Assembly (NCBI RefSeq): GCF_004564135.1
Contig: NZ_CP038255.1
Location: 2,095,501 to 2,159,500 of the forward strand
DNA: 64,000 nt
Source of the DNA: Terasakiella sp. SH-1
GTDB taxonomy: Bacteria > Pseudomonadota > Alphaproteobacteria > Rhodospirillales > Terasakiellaceae
Reading direction: 5' to 3'
Part shown: positions 44,634 to 54,101 of the stretch, piece by piece
Layout of the letters: each line of letters starts with the position of its first letter
Numbering within the stretch: position 1 is the stretch's first letter
The notes under the pieces: generated by a model
Told to the model about the DNA's origin: nothing
The model's input: only the letters and a program-made list of their open reading frames with translations
Database searches by the model: none
Made by a program: the position numbers and the translations under genes

Positions 44634-45353
44634 ATGATGTCGGCAAGTGAAAAAAGTAAAATCCTCATTCTTGAAGATGAGGAAGTAGCGCGTTATCTCA
44701 ATGAAAAAATCCTTACAAAAGAAGGGTATCAAACGACGGCAACCTATACCATTGAAAATGCAAAACAGCTTTTATTGTATGGTATTTTTGATTTACTTGT
44801 CCTTGACTTGAAGCTTCCCGATGGCTGTGGTCTTGATTTTATCAGCTGGGTGAAAAATCGACATCCGAACTTGCCCATTTTAGTTGTTTCCGTCTTACGT
44901 TCCCCAGATGAGCGAGCCAGGGGGCTCAATATCGGGGCCAATGATTATTTGATCAAACCCTTTCACCCTGATGAGCTTGTTCATCGAGTGAATAACCTTT
45001 TAAATCCCCCAAAGTCCCGTGAACACAGTATCGAGAAAGACCTGATGATGGGGGAAATTTGTCTGGATCGGAAAAACAGAAAACTGCTTTACGGTAACAA
45101 CCAAATTCAACTGACCAGAGGGGAAAGCCATTTACTGGAAAGACTGTGGCGTTCTGTTGGAAAAGCAGTCAGCAGAGAAACACTTCAGGAAATGGTGGCA
45201 CGCAATAAAGACGGGCACCCTCGCACGGTTGACGTTCTAGTTTCTCGACTGCGGACCAAACTGAAAAAACATGGTCTCAACAGCCTCCAGATCACCCCTA
45301 TTCCAGAAATCGGCTATCAGCTGAACCTCCCTAAGGACGATCTTGTTCAATAA
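44634..45353 (+). CDS. OmpR-type response regulator
   Basis: 239 residues. The receiver domain (about 8-120) has ILILEDEE at strand 1 (acidic pocket), LLVLDLKLPDG with the phospho-acceptor Asp, and YLIKPF with the conserved Lys. A winged-helix DNA-binding domain (about 140-235) follows: LTRGESHLLERLWRSVGKAV then VDVLVSRLRTKL. Two ATGs (44634, 44637) are equally possible. Its 3' end overlaps the convergent hybrid kinase gene by 23 bases. It may be the kinase's partner. Confidence 0.9.
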   Translation: MMSASEKSKILILEDEEVARYLNEKILTKEGYQTTATYTIENAKQLLLYGIFDLLVLDLKLPDGCGLDFISWVKNRHPNLPILVVSVLRSPDERARGLNIGANDYLIKPFHPDELVHRVNNLLNPPKSREHSIEKDLMMGEICLDRKNRKLLYGNNQIQLTRGESHLLERLWRSVGKAVSRETLQEMVARNKDGHPRTVDVLVSRLRTKLKKHGLNSLQITPIPEIGYQLNLPKDDLVQ

Positions 45354-47904
45354 AGCTTAGAACCTGTTCATAGCGCTTTTGAATTTCAGGAAAAAGACTA
45401 TCCAGCCGGTCCCAATCATGATGATTACTGCTTTCTTCCGCCTGTAAGCATAAATCGGCCAAAGACTTGCACCTGATACTTGCGGAAGCTGAATGAAGCT
45501 TATGGCTGAGTTCCCCGACTTGGCGCAAGTTTTTCTCTTGATACGCCTGCGTGAGACCATCCATAACAGCTTGTGAACTTTCTACAAATAACGCCAACAC
45601 ATCCTGAATATGATCATCGGTGGGGCCAAAAAATTCCTTAAGGACCGCTAAATCAATCAAGGAAGAAACCTTTTCTCCCCGATTTTTTTCATGTGGGGGC
45701 CATTGCGCCATAATCTGTTGTAATTCATCCAATTCAACAGGTTTTAACAAGACGCCTTGAATATCCAGCCCGTTAAAACGCGGGGAATGAATATCCGATG
45801 TGGCCGCTGTAATGACAAAAACGGGCAAGGAGGTCATTGCTTCTCCCTTTTGTTTTTCTAACTCACGCAATCTTGTCACCAGTTCATAGCCATCACAATC
45901 AGGCATATGCATATCTGTGAACATCATCCCATAGTGTTTACGTTCAATTGCACGCAGGGCCTCTTCACCATTGGAGACGACATCCACACTATAGCCCAAC
46001 CATCTTAATTGACGGGCAAAAACCTCCTGATTCACAGGGTCATCTTCTGCAATCAGAACACGTTTCTCGTCTTGTTCTGCATTTTCAAGAGAGAATGAGA
46101 GAGAAGCCTTTTCAGAGTTTATTCCCTTAGTCTCACTCTTTTCAAACCGCCCCGTTAGCTGGCCCACAGCACAAAGAAGACCACTGCGTGTAAGCGGTGT
46201 TTCCTTAAAATAACGAACATTACTTTCTAAAGCAGGAGCTTCTTGCGGCTTATCAAGGCCAATCACAAGCGTAGGTATGCCGAGGCTACAATATTTCTGA
46301 AACTCCGCCAGGTTGCCCCCCAAGCCATCAATCAACAAAGCATCTCCTTTCAGAGCCTCTGGCTTGTCACAGAATGAAACGGTTCCCCCCCAATATTCCA
46401 GATATTCCTTTACGCCTTTTTCACGGGATGCCTCTCTGGAGATGAAGCAAAAAGACTGTCCTGAAAAATCATGACACTCCTCTTCATGAACTTCATCGCC
46501 CGTTTTGCCGTTCAGTTCCAGAGTGAAATAAAATCTGCTGCCTTCTTCCAGCTTGCTGTGTAATTCGATATTACCTCCCATCAAAGCAACAAGCTGTCGA
46601 CAAATATATAACCCAAGGCCCGTGCCCCCATATTTACGCGTCGTGGAAATCTCAGCCTGTGCAAAAGGTTGAAAAAGCTTGTCTTGTGTCTCCTCAGAAA
46701 TACCGATCCCATTGTCCTCAACAACAAAGCGAATATCATATTTCCCATCCGCTTTCTTTTGCTCCAGTTCAGCTTCAATGCGCAGACGCCCACCCCGTGG
46801 GGTAAATTTGATCCCATTGCTGGCAAGGTTTAATAAGATCTGGCGCAAACGCAAGGCATCACATTCCAACTGCTTGGGGATCGCTGGATCAATATAGAGC
46901 TGAAAATCAATTTCTTTATCCTCAGCCTCCATCCCTAGAGTATGCCCGACATCTTCAATCACATCACGCAAGCAGGTGTCTTCAATTTCCAGAATGATCT
47001 GATTGGCTTCGGCCTTGGATACATCCAAAATGGCATCAATAATTTTTCTCAGGTTCTTTGCAGAACGCCGGATGGTGCCAACCATCTTATCCTGATCTCT
47101 ATTCAAACCTGATTTTTGAAGCAATTCTGCCATACTGACGACCCCAGTCATCGGGGTGCGTATTTCATGGCTCATGGTTGCCAGAAATTCAGATTTTGCA
47201 TTATTGGCTTTTTCAGCTTCTTTTTTCTTTTCCTGTAATTTTGTCACCAGATCCACGATGGAAACACGTGCGATTTCCAATGTCTGCCCCAAGGTGGAAA
47301 TCTCGTCAGAGCCTTTCCAGAAGACTGTTTCTTCCAGTTTGTTATCCCTGAAATCCGATGCCTGAGCTGTCAATCGACGCAGAGGCTGTAGCACCTTGAT
47401 AAAAAGAAGAGGCAGCATAATCGCCAAAAGAAAAAGAGAGGTCAGAAGGAACACCACTTCAAGCAACCTCTGGCGCTCCAGAATTTCGGCCTGTAAGGCA
47501 GAATCATTATAGACAGCGAGTACCCTGCCAACTTCTTCCCCTTTTGCATTAAGTGCAATCGCCTTAAACTCATAGCGATTGCCAATTTCACGATCCGGCA
47601 CCCGATAATGCAAAAAAGGCAAATCATTAAAAGTGTCATACACCTGAATTTCAGAAATCTGGGGATTTTTCTTGGGCAGCTCCAAAACAATTGACCCGCG
47701 ACTAGGGTCAAAAATTTCAATGGGATAGCTCATCGCCAAAGCGATATTATCCGCCATAAGCTGGCCTTGCTCACGAAACTGGGCATAACGCTGTGTCTCA
47801 TGTTGGCGAATAAGGAACCATTCGGCGAACCCCAAGGGAAGCGCTACAGAAACAAACAGTCCTAACAAGACCCAACTGGAAATCGAAGAAAACCGTTTTC
47901 TCAT
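45331..47904 (-). CDS. Hybrid sensor histidine kinase with receiver and HPt domains
   Basis: 857 residues. Two transmembrane helices bracket a periplasmic region (about 10-30 and 145-165). A HAMP segment follows, then HisKA with [15 protein letters not shown] (His about 245), HATPase_c (GTGLGLYICRQLVALMGG), an RR-like domain (about 470-580), an intact receiver (FTDMHMPDCDGYEL, Asp about 662) and an HPt domain (LSHKLHSASASIR, His about 799). It forms a full phosphorelay. Its start overlaps the stop of the BMP-type binding-protein gene by 4 bases, so the kinase probably senses that protein's ligand. Confidence 0.9.
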   Translation of the reverse strand: MRKRFSSISSWVLLGLFVSVALPLGFAEWFLIRQHETQRYAQFREQGQLMADNIALAMSYPIEIFDPSRGSIVLELPKKNPQISEIQVYDTFNDLPFLHYRVPDREIGNRYEFKAIALNAKGEEVGRVLAVYNDSALQAEILERQRLLEVVFLLTSLFLLAIMLPLLFIKVLQPLRRLTAQASDFRDNKLEETVFWKGSDEISTLGQTLEIARVSIVDLVTKLQEKKKEAEKANNAKSEFLATMSHEIRTPMTGVVSMAELLQKSGLNRDQDKMVGTIRRSAKNLRKIIDAILDVSKAEANQIILEIEDTCLRDVIEDVGHTLGMEAEDKEIDFQLYIDPAIPKQLECDALRLRQILLNLASNGIKFTPRGGRLRIEAELEQKKADGKYDIRFVVEDNGIGISEETQDKLFQPFAQAEISTTRKYGGTGLGLYICRQLVALMGGNIELHSKLEEGSRFYFTLELNGKTGDEVHEEECHDFSGQSFCFISREASREKGVKEYLEYWGGTVSFCDKPEALKGDALLIDGLGGNLAEFQKYCSLGIPTLVIGLDKPQEAPALESNVRYFKETPLTRSGLLCAVGQLTGRFEKSETKGINSEKASLSFSLENAEQDEKRVLIAEDDPVNQEVFARQLRWLGYSVDVVSNGEEALRAIERKHYGMMFTDMHMPDCDGYELVTRLRELEKQKGEAMTSLPVFVITAATSDIHSPRFNGLDIQGVLLKPVELDELQQIMAQWPPHEKNRGEKVSSLIDLAVLKEFFGPTDDHIQDVLALFVESSQAVMDGLTQAYQEKNLRQVGELSHKLHSASASIRCKSLADLCLQAEESSNHHDWDRLDSLFPEIQKRYEQVLSFIEQDRP

Positions 47905-48931
47905 TTAAATAAAAGCCGCCCCTGAATCGAACATTCCCCCTTTTCTTCATAGTAGGGTACTTGAACTTTGCCAAGGATCACATCGGATTCCAGCTGTTCA
48001 ATTTGCGACTTAAGGGCTTGAGGGATCAATCCGGCATTATGCTGATCAAAGGCCAGTTCCACCCCTTTTTCCTGGAGCCCCATGACTTTCTTTTGTTCTC
48101 CCCAGATATTGCGATGAGCCGTCATTAAGGCCCTATAGGCCGCATTATCCACCCTGACCATAACCGACGTTAACACACTGCCCGGATATAAATGGTTTTG
48201 GTTCATATCCACTCCAACCCCCAGTACCGATTGATCACGCGCCGCTTTTAGCGCCCCGACCGAACTGCCCCCGGCAGCGGCAAATACAATATCAGCTCCT
48301 TGTGCAATTTGGTCCACAGCAATGTCATAGGCTTTTTCAGGATTTGCCCAGGCATTATAATCCTGCCCTATATAAGCGTGGCTGATCTCTATTTTTTCAT
48401 CATAATGTTTCGCCCCGGCAATATAGCCACAGAAGAAATTTTGATCGTCGGGATTTCCAGCCCCCCAATAAAACCAAGCTTTTTTGTTTTGCTTTTTGCC
48501 GCACTTAAATAGCCCGCCAGAAAAGAAGATTTATGATAGGCAAAGGAAAAGAAATAGGCATTTGGCAAATTAAACCGACCATTAAAAATAATGAACCGGG
48601 TTTTTGGATGATCAATCACCGCTTGCCTGATCTTTTTATGGGTTAATGTACTGCCACTTAATAAAATAGGGTTATAGCCCTGCACGGCAAAGGCATTCAT
48701 CTTGCGGGTATGTTCATCATAACTATCTGCCGTTTCAATTTGGACAGAAACACCTGTGCGTTTTTCAAACTTTTGTATCCCGCGATAGATGGCCTCATTC
48801 CAGGAACCATCATTCACCACCTCAGTATCGTAAATAATGGCTGGACGAAAATTTTCCGCCTGTGCGGCCCCACCAAAAGCAATCATGACGAACAGAGTCG
48901 TACAATAAAAAACATAAAGCCACTTAGGCAT
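47901..48931 (-). pseudogene. BMP/PnrA-family substrate-binding protein, frameshifted
   Basis: Two minus-strand ORFs are parts of one gene. The N-terminal part has a signal peptide and RPAIIYDTEVVNDGSWNEA, the BMP-family start, and runs to GFIGGLEIPTIK. The continuation FFCGYIAGAKHYDEK, NAWANPEKAYDIAVDQIAQG and FAAAGGSSVGALKAA lies in another frame. Adding one A to the four-base A/T run at 48439-48442 restores the frame (IKNFFCGY). Family members bind nucleosides or related ligands in the periplasm. No ABC permease genes are adjacent; the hybrid kinase overlaps the 3' end. Either a recent lesion or a homopolymer sequencing error. Confidence 0.8.
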
Positions 48932-49073
48932 AGGGTTTTCCCTTTTATAAAATTATGCACCGCCGAAGTTTAACACATCCCCTTACAAGGACAATATCAA
49001 GACATAATATTAGACCATCATTTCTATCTCTGATTCACAAAAAATAACCGTGATAATAATTCTTAATTGTGTT

Positions 49074-49092
49074 GACAATGATTCTCATTATC
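49074..49092. promoter_or_regulatory. Fur box upstream of the imelysin operon
   Basis: GACAATGATTCTCATTATC matches the 19-bp Fur consensus GATAATGATAATCATTATC at 16 of 19 positions. It lies 48 bases before the imelysin ATG. Iron-dependent repression of the whole operon is expected. Confidence 0.8.
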
Positions 49093-49139
49093 CATAAAAC
49101 TGCACACATTAATAATCACTTTATTAGATAGGGTTTGAA

Positions 49140-50420
49140 ATGAAGTTCCTTCATCTTCTTAAGACAACAGCCGCTGGGGCGGTTATGTTTGCAGCTGCTT
49201 CCACAGCACAGGCTGCGGCACCAAGCACAACAGAAATCGTTAAAAATTATTCTGACATCGCCCTGGCAATGTACACAGATGCTTATACAACAGCACAAAA
49301 ACTCAAGGTTGCTGTTGATGCGCTGATCGCAAACCCGTCTGATGCTACCTTAAAAGCTGCACGTGATGCCTGGGTTGCTGCACGTGTTCCTTATCAGCAA
49401 ACAGAAGGTTTCCGTTTTGGCAACACTGTTGTTGATGACTGGGAAGGTAAAGTTAACGCATGGCCGCTGGATGAAGGTCTGATTGATTATGTTGATGCCT
49501 CTTACGGGAAATCTTCTGATGAAAACCCGGCTTACACATTAAACGTGATTGCCAACAAAAAAGTTCGCATTGGCCCAGACGTCATTGATGCAACAAACAT
49601 CACACCTCAACTGCTGGAAGGCAGCCTGCACGAAGCTCAAGAAGTTGAAGCCAACGTTGCAACTGGGTATCACGCCATTGAATTCCTGCTGTGGGGCCAA
49701 GATTTGAACGGAACAGAAGCAGGCGCAGGTAATCGTCCGGCATCTGATTTCGATACAAAAAACTGCACAAACGGCAACTGTGATCGTCGTGCACAATTCC
49801 TGACAGCAGCCACTGACCTGCTGATTTCAGACCTGCAATATATTGTGACAGCCTGGTCTGAAGGTGGCGAAGCACGCAAAGACATCGCCTCCAAAAGCGA
49901 AAACGATGCCCTTTCCACAATCCTGTCCGGTATCGGTTCTCTCTCTTATGGTGAACTGGGCGGTGAGCGTATGAAGCTTGGCGTACTGCTGCATGACCCG
50001 GAAGAAGAGCATGATTGTTTCTCTGACAACACGCATAACTCTCACTACTACAACCAAATCGGTATGAACGCGATTTACACAGGTAAATACCAGCGTGTTG
50101 ACGGTTCCATGATTTCTGGTGCGAGTGTTGCCCAACTGGCAGAAGCCAAAGCTCCGGCTGCAAACAAGCGTCTGCAGGGTCTGCTGGATGCGACAACAGC
50201 TAAAATGCAAATCATGAAAGACACAGCTGACAGCGGCAAAATGGCATATGACCAAATGCTGGCAGAAAACAATGACGCGGGTAACAAAATCCTGCTCGAC
50301 GTTGTTGATGGTCTTGTGAACCAAACACGTGGCATCGAACAGGTTGTATCCGAACTTGGCCTGAAAATCGAAGTTGAAGGTTCTGACAGTCTGGATAATC
50401 CGACGACTGTTGGTCACTAA
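49140..50420 (+). CDS. Imelysin-family iron-regulated protein (IrpA-like, M75)
   Basis: 426 residues with a signal peptide ending STAQAAA, so periplasmic or surface located. TGYHAIEFLLWGQDLNGT is the imelysin GxHxxE motif; WVAARVPYQQTEGFRFG and HNSHYYNQIGMNAIY are further family regions. Imelysins are helical two-domain proteins linked to iron uptake; the peptidase activity once proposed is doubtful. The closely placed Fur box and the downstream redox genes point to iron acquisition. First gene of a five-gene operon. Confidence 0.88.
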   Translation: MKFLHLLKTTAAGAVMFAAASTAQAAAPSTTEIVKNYSDIALAMYTDAYTTAQKLKVAVDALIANPSDATLKAARDAWVAARVPYQQTEGFRFGNTVVDDWEGKVNAWPLDEGLIDYVDASYGKSSDENPAYTLNVIANKKVRIGPDVIDATNITPQLLEGSLHEAQEVEANVATGYHAIEFLLWGQDLNGTEAGAGNRPASDFDTKNCTNGNCDRRAQFLTAATDLLISDLQYIVTAWSEGGEARKDIASKSENDALSTILSGIGSLSYGELGGERMKLGVLLHDPEEEHDCFSDNTHNSHYYNQIGMNAIYTGKYQRVDGSMISGASVAQLAEAKAPAANKRLQGLLDATTAKMQIMKDTADSGKMAYDQMLAENNDAGNKILLDVVDGLVNQTRGIEQVVSELGLKIEVEGSDSLDNPTTVGH

Positions 50421-50461
50421 TCCAAAAACATCTCTTTTGGGGTATATAGGGGTAAACTATC

Positions 50462-51922
50462 ATGCCTATTTCCAGAAGAAGTGTCATTGGCGGGAGCGCG
50501 GCCTTGGTCGCGCTTTCGGCATTTCCACTTCTGGCTAAACCAAGTCTCAGCACAACCCGCCCGGATGTGCCAAAAAGAAAAGAACCCGCACTGACTGATG
50601 CGGTTGTCGAAACAAACCTTGTGGCGAAAATCCGCCCGACACAATTATTTGAAGGTGGCCCAAAACTGCCGCTTTGGACCTATAGCGATGATCTGCTACC
50701 GATTATCCGTGTGCCCAAAGGCGGGCGTGTGCGCACCACATTGAAAAACGAACTCCCGGAACATACCTCCATTCACTGGCACGGCATCCGCCTGCCCAAC
50801 CATATGGACGGGGTTCCTTATGTCACCCAGCAACCGATTGAGCCGGGTGAAAGCTATACTTACGATTTTACCGTACCGGATACGGGGCTTTTCCCCATGC
50901 ACTCGCACTGTAACCTGTCCACCCAATTGGGCAAAGGTCTGGCCGGTGTCTTGATGGTCACGGGTGATGAAACCAAACCTTATGATGATGATGTTCTCTG
51001 TATCATCAAAGACTGGCGTCTTGGTGAAAATGGTGAATTCCTTGATTTCACCTCTGCTGCAGGGGCAAGTCGTGGCGGCACATTTGCCACAAAACGCAGC
51101 ACCAACCTGAAAGAGCTTCCCATCATGGAAGTCCCCGCCGGTGGTGATGTGCGTGTCCGTATGATGAGTGTCAATAACTCACGCGTAAACCAAATCGGCA
51201 TTGAAGGTGCCAATGGTGCGGCGATCATCGCCACAGATGGTCAGGCTGTCGCTCCCTTCCCGCTGAAAACGTGGCGTCTGGGGTCTGCCATGCGCATCGA
51301 CGTGGTGGTGCGTACACCAGAACCGGGCAAAGAAGCCATCATTTATGATTATTTTGCCCCTGAGCCTGTGCCAATTGCCAAACTGAAATCGGTTGGCCCC
51401 ATGCTGGATCGTGGTGAATTTGACCCAGCCCCGCTTTATGCCCCGGATATTGCCGAGCCTGATCTGTCAAATGCCATTCATGAACGTGTGGAATTTACCG
51501 CCACGGCCAAAGCCTCACCACCAGATATTAATCTGCCGGATGGTCAAACCCTGAAATTTGCCGATGCATTGTGCCTGTCAGATGAAACCTTTTGGGCGAT
51601 CAATCAACGCACATGGCCGCAAGACGGGCACAAAACCCTGCCCGCCCCGCTGTTTAATCTGAAACGTGGGCGCACTTATGTGTTTGAACTGATCAACGCG
51701 ACCCCGCATGTGCATCCCATTCATATTCACGGTCATACCTTCCTCTATTTAAAATCCAACAAGAAGTCCTTGCCCAAGCACTTTACGGACACGGTATTGA
51801 TCCGTCCAAAAGAACGCGTGCACGTGGCTTTTGTTGCGGATAATCCAGGGGACTGGATGTTCCACTGTCATATTGTTGAACATGAAGAAACAGGAATGAT
51901 GGGGATCATCAACGTCGCCTAA
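50462..51922 (+). CDS. Multicopper oxidase, Tat-exported
   Basis: 486 residues. The N-terminus has SRRSVIGGSAALVALSAF, a Tat-type twin-Arg signal. All four copper-ligand motifs are present: HWHGIRLPNHMDG, MHSHCNLSTQLG, HVHPIHIHGHTF and HCHIVEHEETGM. The T1 ligands (Cys-x10-Met) are intact. It would oxidise a metal ion or organic substrate with O2 in the periplasm. Placement between imelysin and the di-heme gene suggests ferroxidase or cuprous oxidase activity serving iron uptake. The stop overlaps the next start (TAATG). Confidence 0.92.
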   Translation: MPISRRSVIGGSAALVALSAFPLLAKPSLSTTRPDVPKRKEPALTDAVVETNLVAKIRPTQLFEGGPKLPLWTYSDDLLPIIRVPKGGRVRTTLKNELPEHTSIHWHGIRLPNHMDGVPYVTQQPIEPGESYTYDFTVPDTGLFPMHSHCNLSTQLGKGLAGVLMVTGDETKPYDDDVLCIIKDWRLGENGEFLDFTSAAGASRGGTFATKRSTNLKELPIMEVPAGGDVRVRMMSVNNSRVNQIGIEGANGAAIIATDGQAVAPFPLKTWRLGSAMRIDVVVRTPEPGKEAIIYDYFAPEPVPIAKLKSVGPMLDRGEFDPAPLYAPDIAEPDLSNAIHERVEFTATAKASPPDINLPDGQTLKFADALCLSDETFWAINQRTWPQDGHKTLPAPLFNLKRGRTYVFELINATPHVHPIHIHGHTFLYLKSNKKSLPKHFTDTVLIRPKERVHVAFVADNPGDWMFHCHIVEHEETGMMGIINVA

Positions 51923-53076
51923 TGAAAAAAGTAACTGCATTTTTTGGCTTGCTGCTGGCGACATCGCCAGCACAAGCTACAAATCTGGATTTTGCCCTGG
52001 GCAAAGCCCTGTTTGATCGCCCCTGGACATCGGCCCCTGCATCAACGCAAGCCACCGATGGTCTGGGGCCTTTGTTTAATGCCCGCTCCTGTGTCGCCTG
52101 CCACCCAAAGGCCGGACGCGGTAAAATTACCGTTGAATCTAATGGGGAAATCGGCGGTGTGGGTTATGTTCTGCGTCTGGGCAGTGCCACAGGTGAAGGC
52201 GACCCAACATATGGGCGCCAGCTTCAAACCAATGCCATTCATGGACAAAAGGCCGAAGGCCGGGTCTATCTGGAAAATGGCTATTACCGGATTGAAGATC
52301 TCGCCTATGGCGAAATGGCTGAAAAAACCAAATATGCCGGACGCCTTTCTCAACCCTTACACGGGCTTGGTCTGCTCGAAGAAATCCCGACAGAAGATAT
52401 TCTTGCCTTGGCCGACCCGGATGATAAAAACGGAGATGGCATTTCCGGACGCGCCCATATGGTGAATGGACAACTGGGCCGTTTTGCCTGGAAAGCCACC
52501 GCCCCGACTTTACGCATTCAAGCTGGCAATGCGTTTTCAAATGATATTGGCATGTCTTCCCCAATCCATCGTCATCACCATGGCGATTGCACCAAAAACC
52601 AGCCTGATTGCCTGAAAGGCCCCCATGGTGACAGCGTGCAGTTTGAAAATCTGGAAATTGACACTCAGATGCTAGATCTGGTTGCCTATTACCTCAAACG
52701 CCTGCCAGCCCCTAAAAGCAAAGCAACAGAGCCCCTGCCCCTGTTCAGTCAGGTTGGCTGTGCGGACTGTCATACCCCACAGCTGAAAACAAAATCCGGG
52801 CAAAAAGTTGCCGCCTATAGTGATCTTCTTCTCCATGACATGGGCGAAGGGCTGGCCGATGGTATTAAAGAAAACAACGCCACAGGTCGTGAGTGGCGCA
52901 CCCAACCTTTATGGGGCAGTGCGAACACAAAACGCTTTTTACATGATGGTCGTGCCCAAACAATCGAAGAAGCCATTAACTGGCATGGGGGCGAAGCGGC
53001 CAAAGCCAAAGCCAACTTCACCGCCCTGTCTGACACTGACAAACAACGCCTAATTAACTTTATAAACAGCCTGTAA
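51922..53076 (+). CDS. Di-heme oxidoreductase (DUF1111, thiol oxidoreductase-like)
   Basis: 384 residues with a signal peptide (KKVTAFFGLLLATSPAQA). GLGPLFNARSCVACHPKAGRG carries the first CxxCH near residue 55; a second, VGCADCHTPQL, lies near residue 275. This spacing fits the DUF1111 family related to di-heme cytochrome c peroxidases. It is a periplasmic electron-transfer protein. It is translationally coupled to the oxidase (ATG overlaps TAA by one base) and followed after 9 bases by the second imelysin gene. Confidence 0.9.
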   Translation: MKKVTAFFGLLLATSPAQATNLDFALGKALFDRPWTSAPASTQATDGLGPLFNARSCVACHPKAGRGKITVESNGEIGGVGYVLRLGSATGEGDPTYGRQLQTNAIHGQKAEGRVYLENGYYRIEDLAYGEMAEKTKYAGRLSQPLHGLGLLEEIPTEDILALADPDDKNGDGISGRAHMVNGQLGRFAWKATAPTLRIQAGNAFSNDIGMSSPIHRHHHGDCTKNQPDCLKGPHGDSVQFENLEIDTQMLDLVAYYLKRLPAPKSKATEPLPLFSQVGCADCHTPQLKTKSGQKVAAYSDLLLHDMGEGLADGIKENNATGREWRTQPLWGSANTKRFLHDGRAQTIEEAINWHGGEAAKAKANFTALSDTDKQRLINFINSL

Positions 53077-53085
53077 GGAATAAAA

Positions 53086-54096
53086 ATGAAGCGTCTCTTT
53101 CTCGCGTTCTGTCTTGTTGCCCTGACGCCGTTTACCGGCCATAGCCAAGATAAACTCCAACATGATATTTCATATAAGGTGACACATGATTTTGTTGTTC
53201 CTGCCTATGAAAATCTTGCCAAACAGGCTGAAGCACAGGCCGCAGCCTGGAAAAAATCCTGTAAAGCCGATGACCTGAAAGATGCCTATCAGAAAACGGC
53301 GGACGCCTGGGCGGCTGTGCAACATATTACCTTTGGTCCGGTTTCTCTCTTGATCCGTAAAGACCGTCTCTATCACTGGCCGGAACGTCGCAATGCGGTT
53401 GCCAAAGGCATGACCAAACTGCTGGCAAAAGAAGACGAAGCCCTGCTGGCACCCAAGAAATTTGCCCGCACCAGTGTTGCCGTTCAAGGTTTACCAGCAT
53501 TGGAACGCCTGATTTATGGTGGCCTTCTGGATAGCGAATGGTCCTGTAAAGTTGGTAAAACCGTTGCCCAAAACGTCGCAACCATGACAAAAAACACAGC
53601 CCAAGACTGGAAAGCCTTGCAAGCTGTGATCCAAAAAGGCGAAGGACACCCGCTTTATTTCGAAACCATGAGCGAAGTCACCATCCGCCTGTTTACAGAA
53701 TTGCTGGCCGGTTTCCAAATGATCAACGAACAGAAGATCGCCCTACCCATGAGTACCAGCATCAAAAAAGCCAATGGCCGTCGTGCAGAAGGCTGGCGCT
53801 CAAACCGTCCAAACCGTTTTGTAACCGAAAGTGCACATGCCCTGCGTAACATGGCAACGCCTTTCATGCACTTCCTGCCGAAAAAGGATCACGACGAACT
53901 GGCACAACAGTTTGAGACGTTCCTGAACGCGGCCAATAAACTGCCCACACTGACAACGGCTGTCAAAGACGTTGCCGGGCGTGAACAATTAAAAGATTTC
54001 CTTGCCATCAGTAAGGAAACACGTGCGCTGATCATTAAACAATTCACCCAACATCTCGGTATTCCGGTTGGGTTCAACAACCTTGATGGAGACTAA
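53086..54096 (+). CDS. Second imelysin-family protein
   Basis: 336 residues with a signal peptide (KRLFLAFCLVALTPFTGHS). The order and helical content follow imelysin: ADAWAAVQHITFGPVSLL and VAVQGLPALERLIYGG, the latter replacing the HxxE-type sequence with LxALERLIYGG. This shorter paralogue, with the motif altered, typically follows the di-heme gene in such clusters. It probably pairs with the first imelysin. Confidence 0.85.
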   Translation: MKRLFLAFCLVALTPFTGHSQDKLQHDISYKVTHDFVVPAYENLAKQAEAQAAAWKKSCKADDLKDAYQKTADAWAAVQHITFGPVSLLIRKDRLYHWPERRNAVAKGMTKLLAKEDEALLAPKKFARTSVAVQGLPALERLIYGGLLDSEWSCKVGKTVAQNVATMTKNTAQDWKALQAVIQKGEGHPLYFETMSEVTIRLFTELLAGFQMINEQKIALPMSTSIKKANGRRAEGWRSNRPNRFVTESAHALRNMATPFMHFLPKKDHDELAQQFETFLNAANKLPTLTTAVKDVAGREQLKDFLAISKETRALIIKQFTQHLGIPVGFNNLDGD

Positions 54097-54101
54097 TTCC
54101 C

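Noticed and set aside
49600-50196. 198-residue minus-strand ORF in the imelysin gene
   Set aside because: Shadow ORF antisense to a conserved signal-peptide protein with family motifs.
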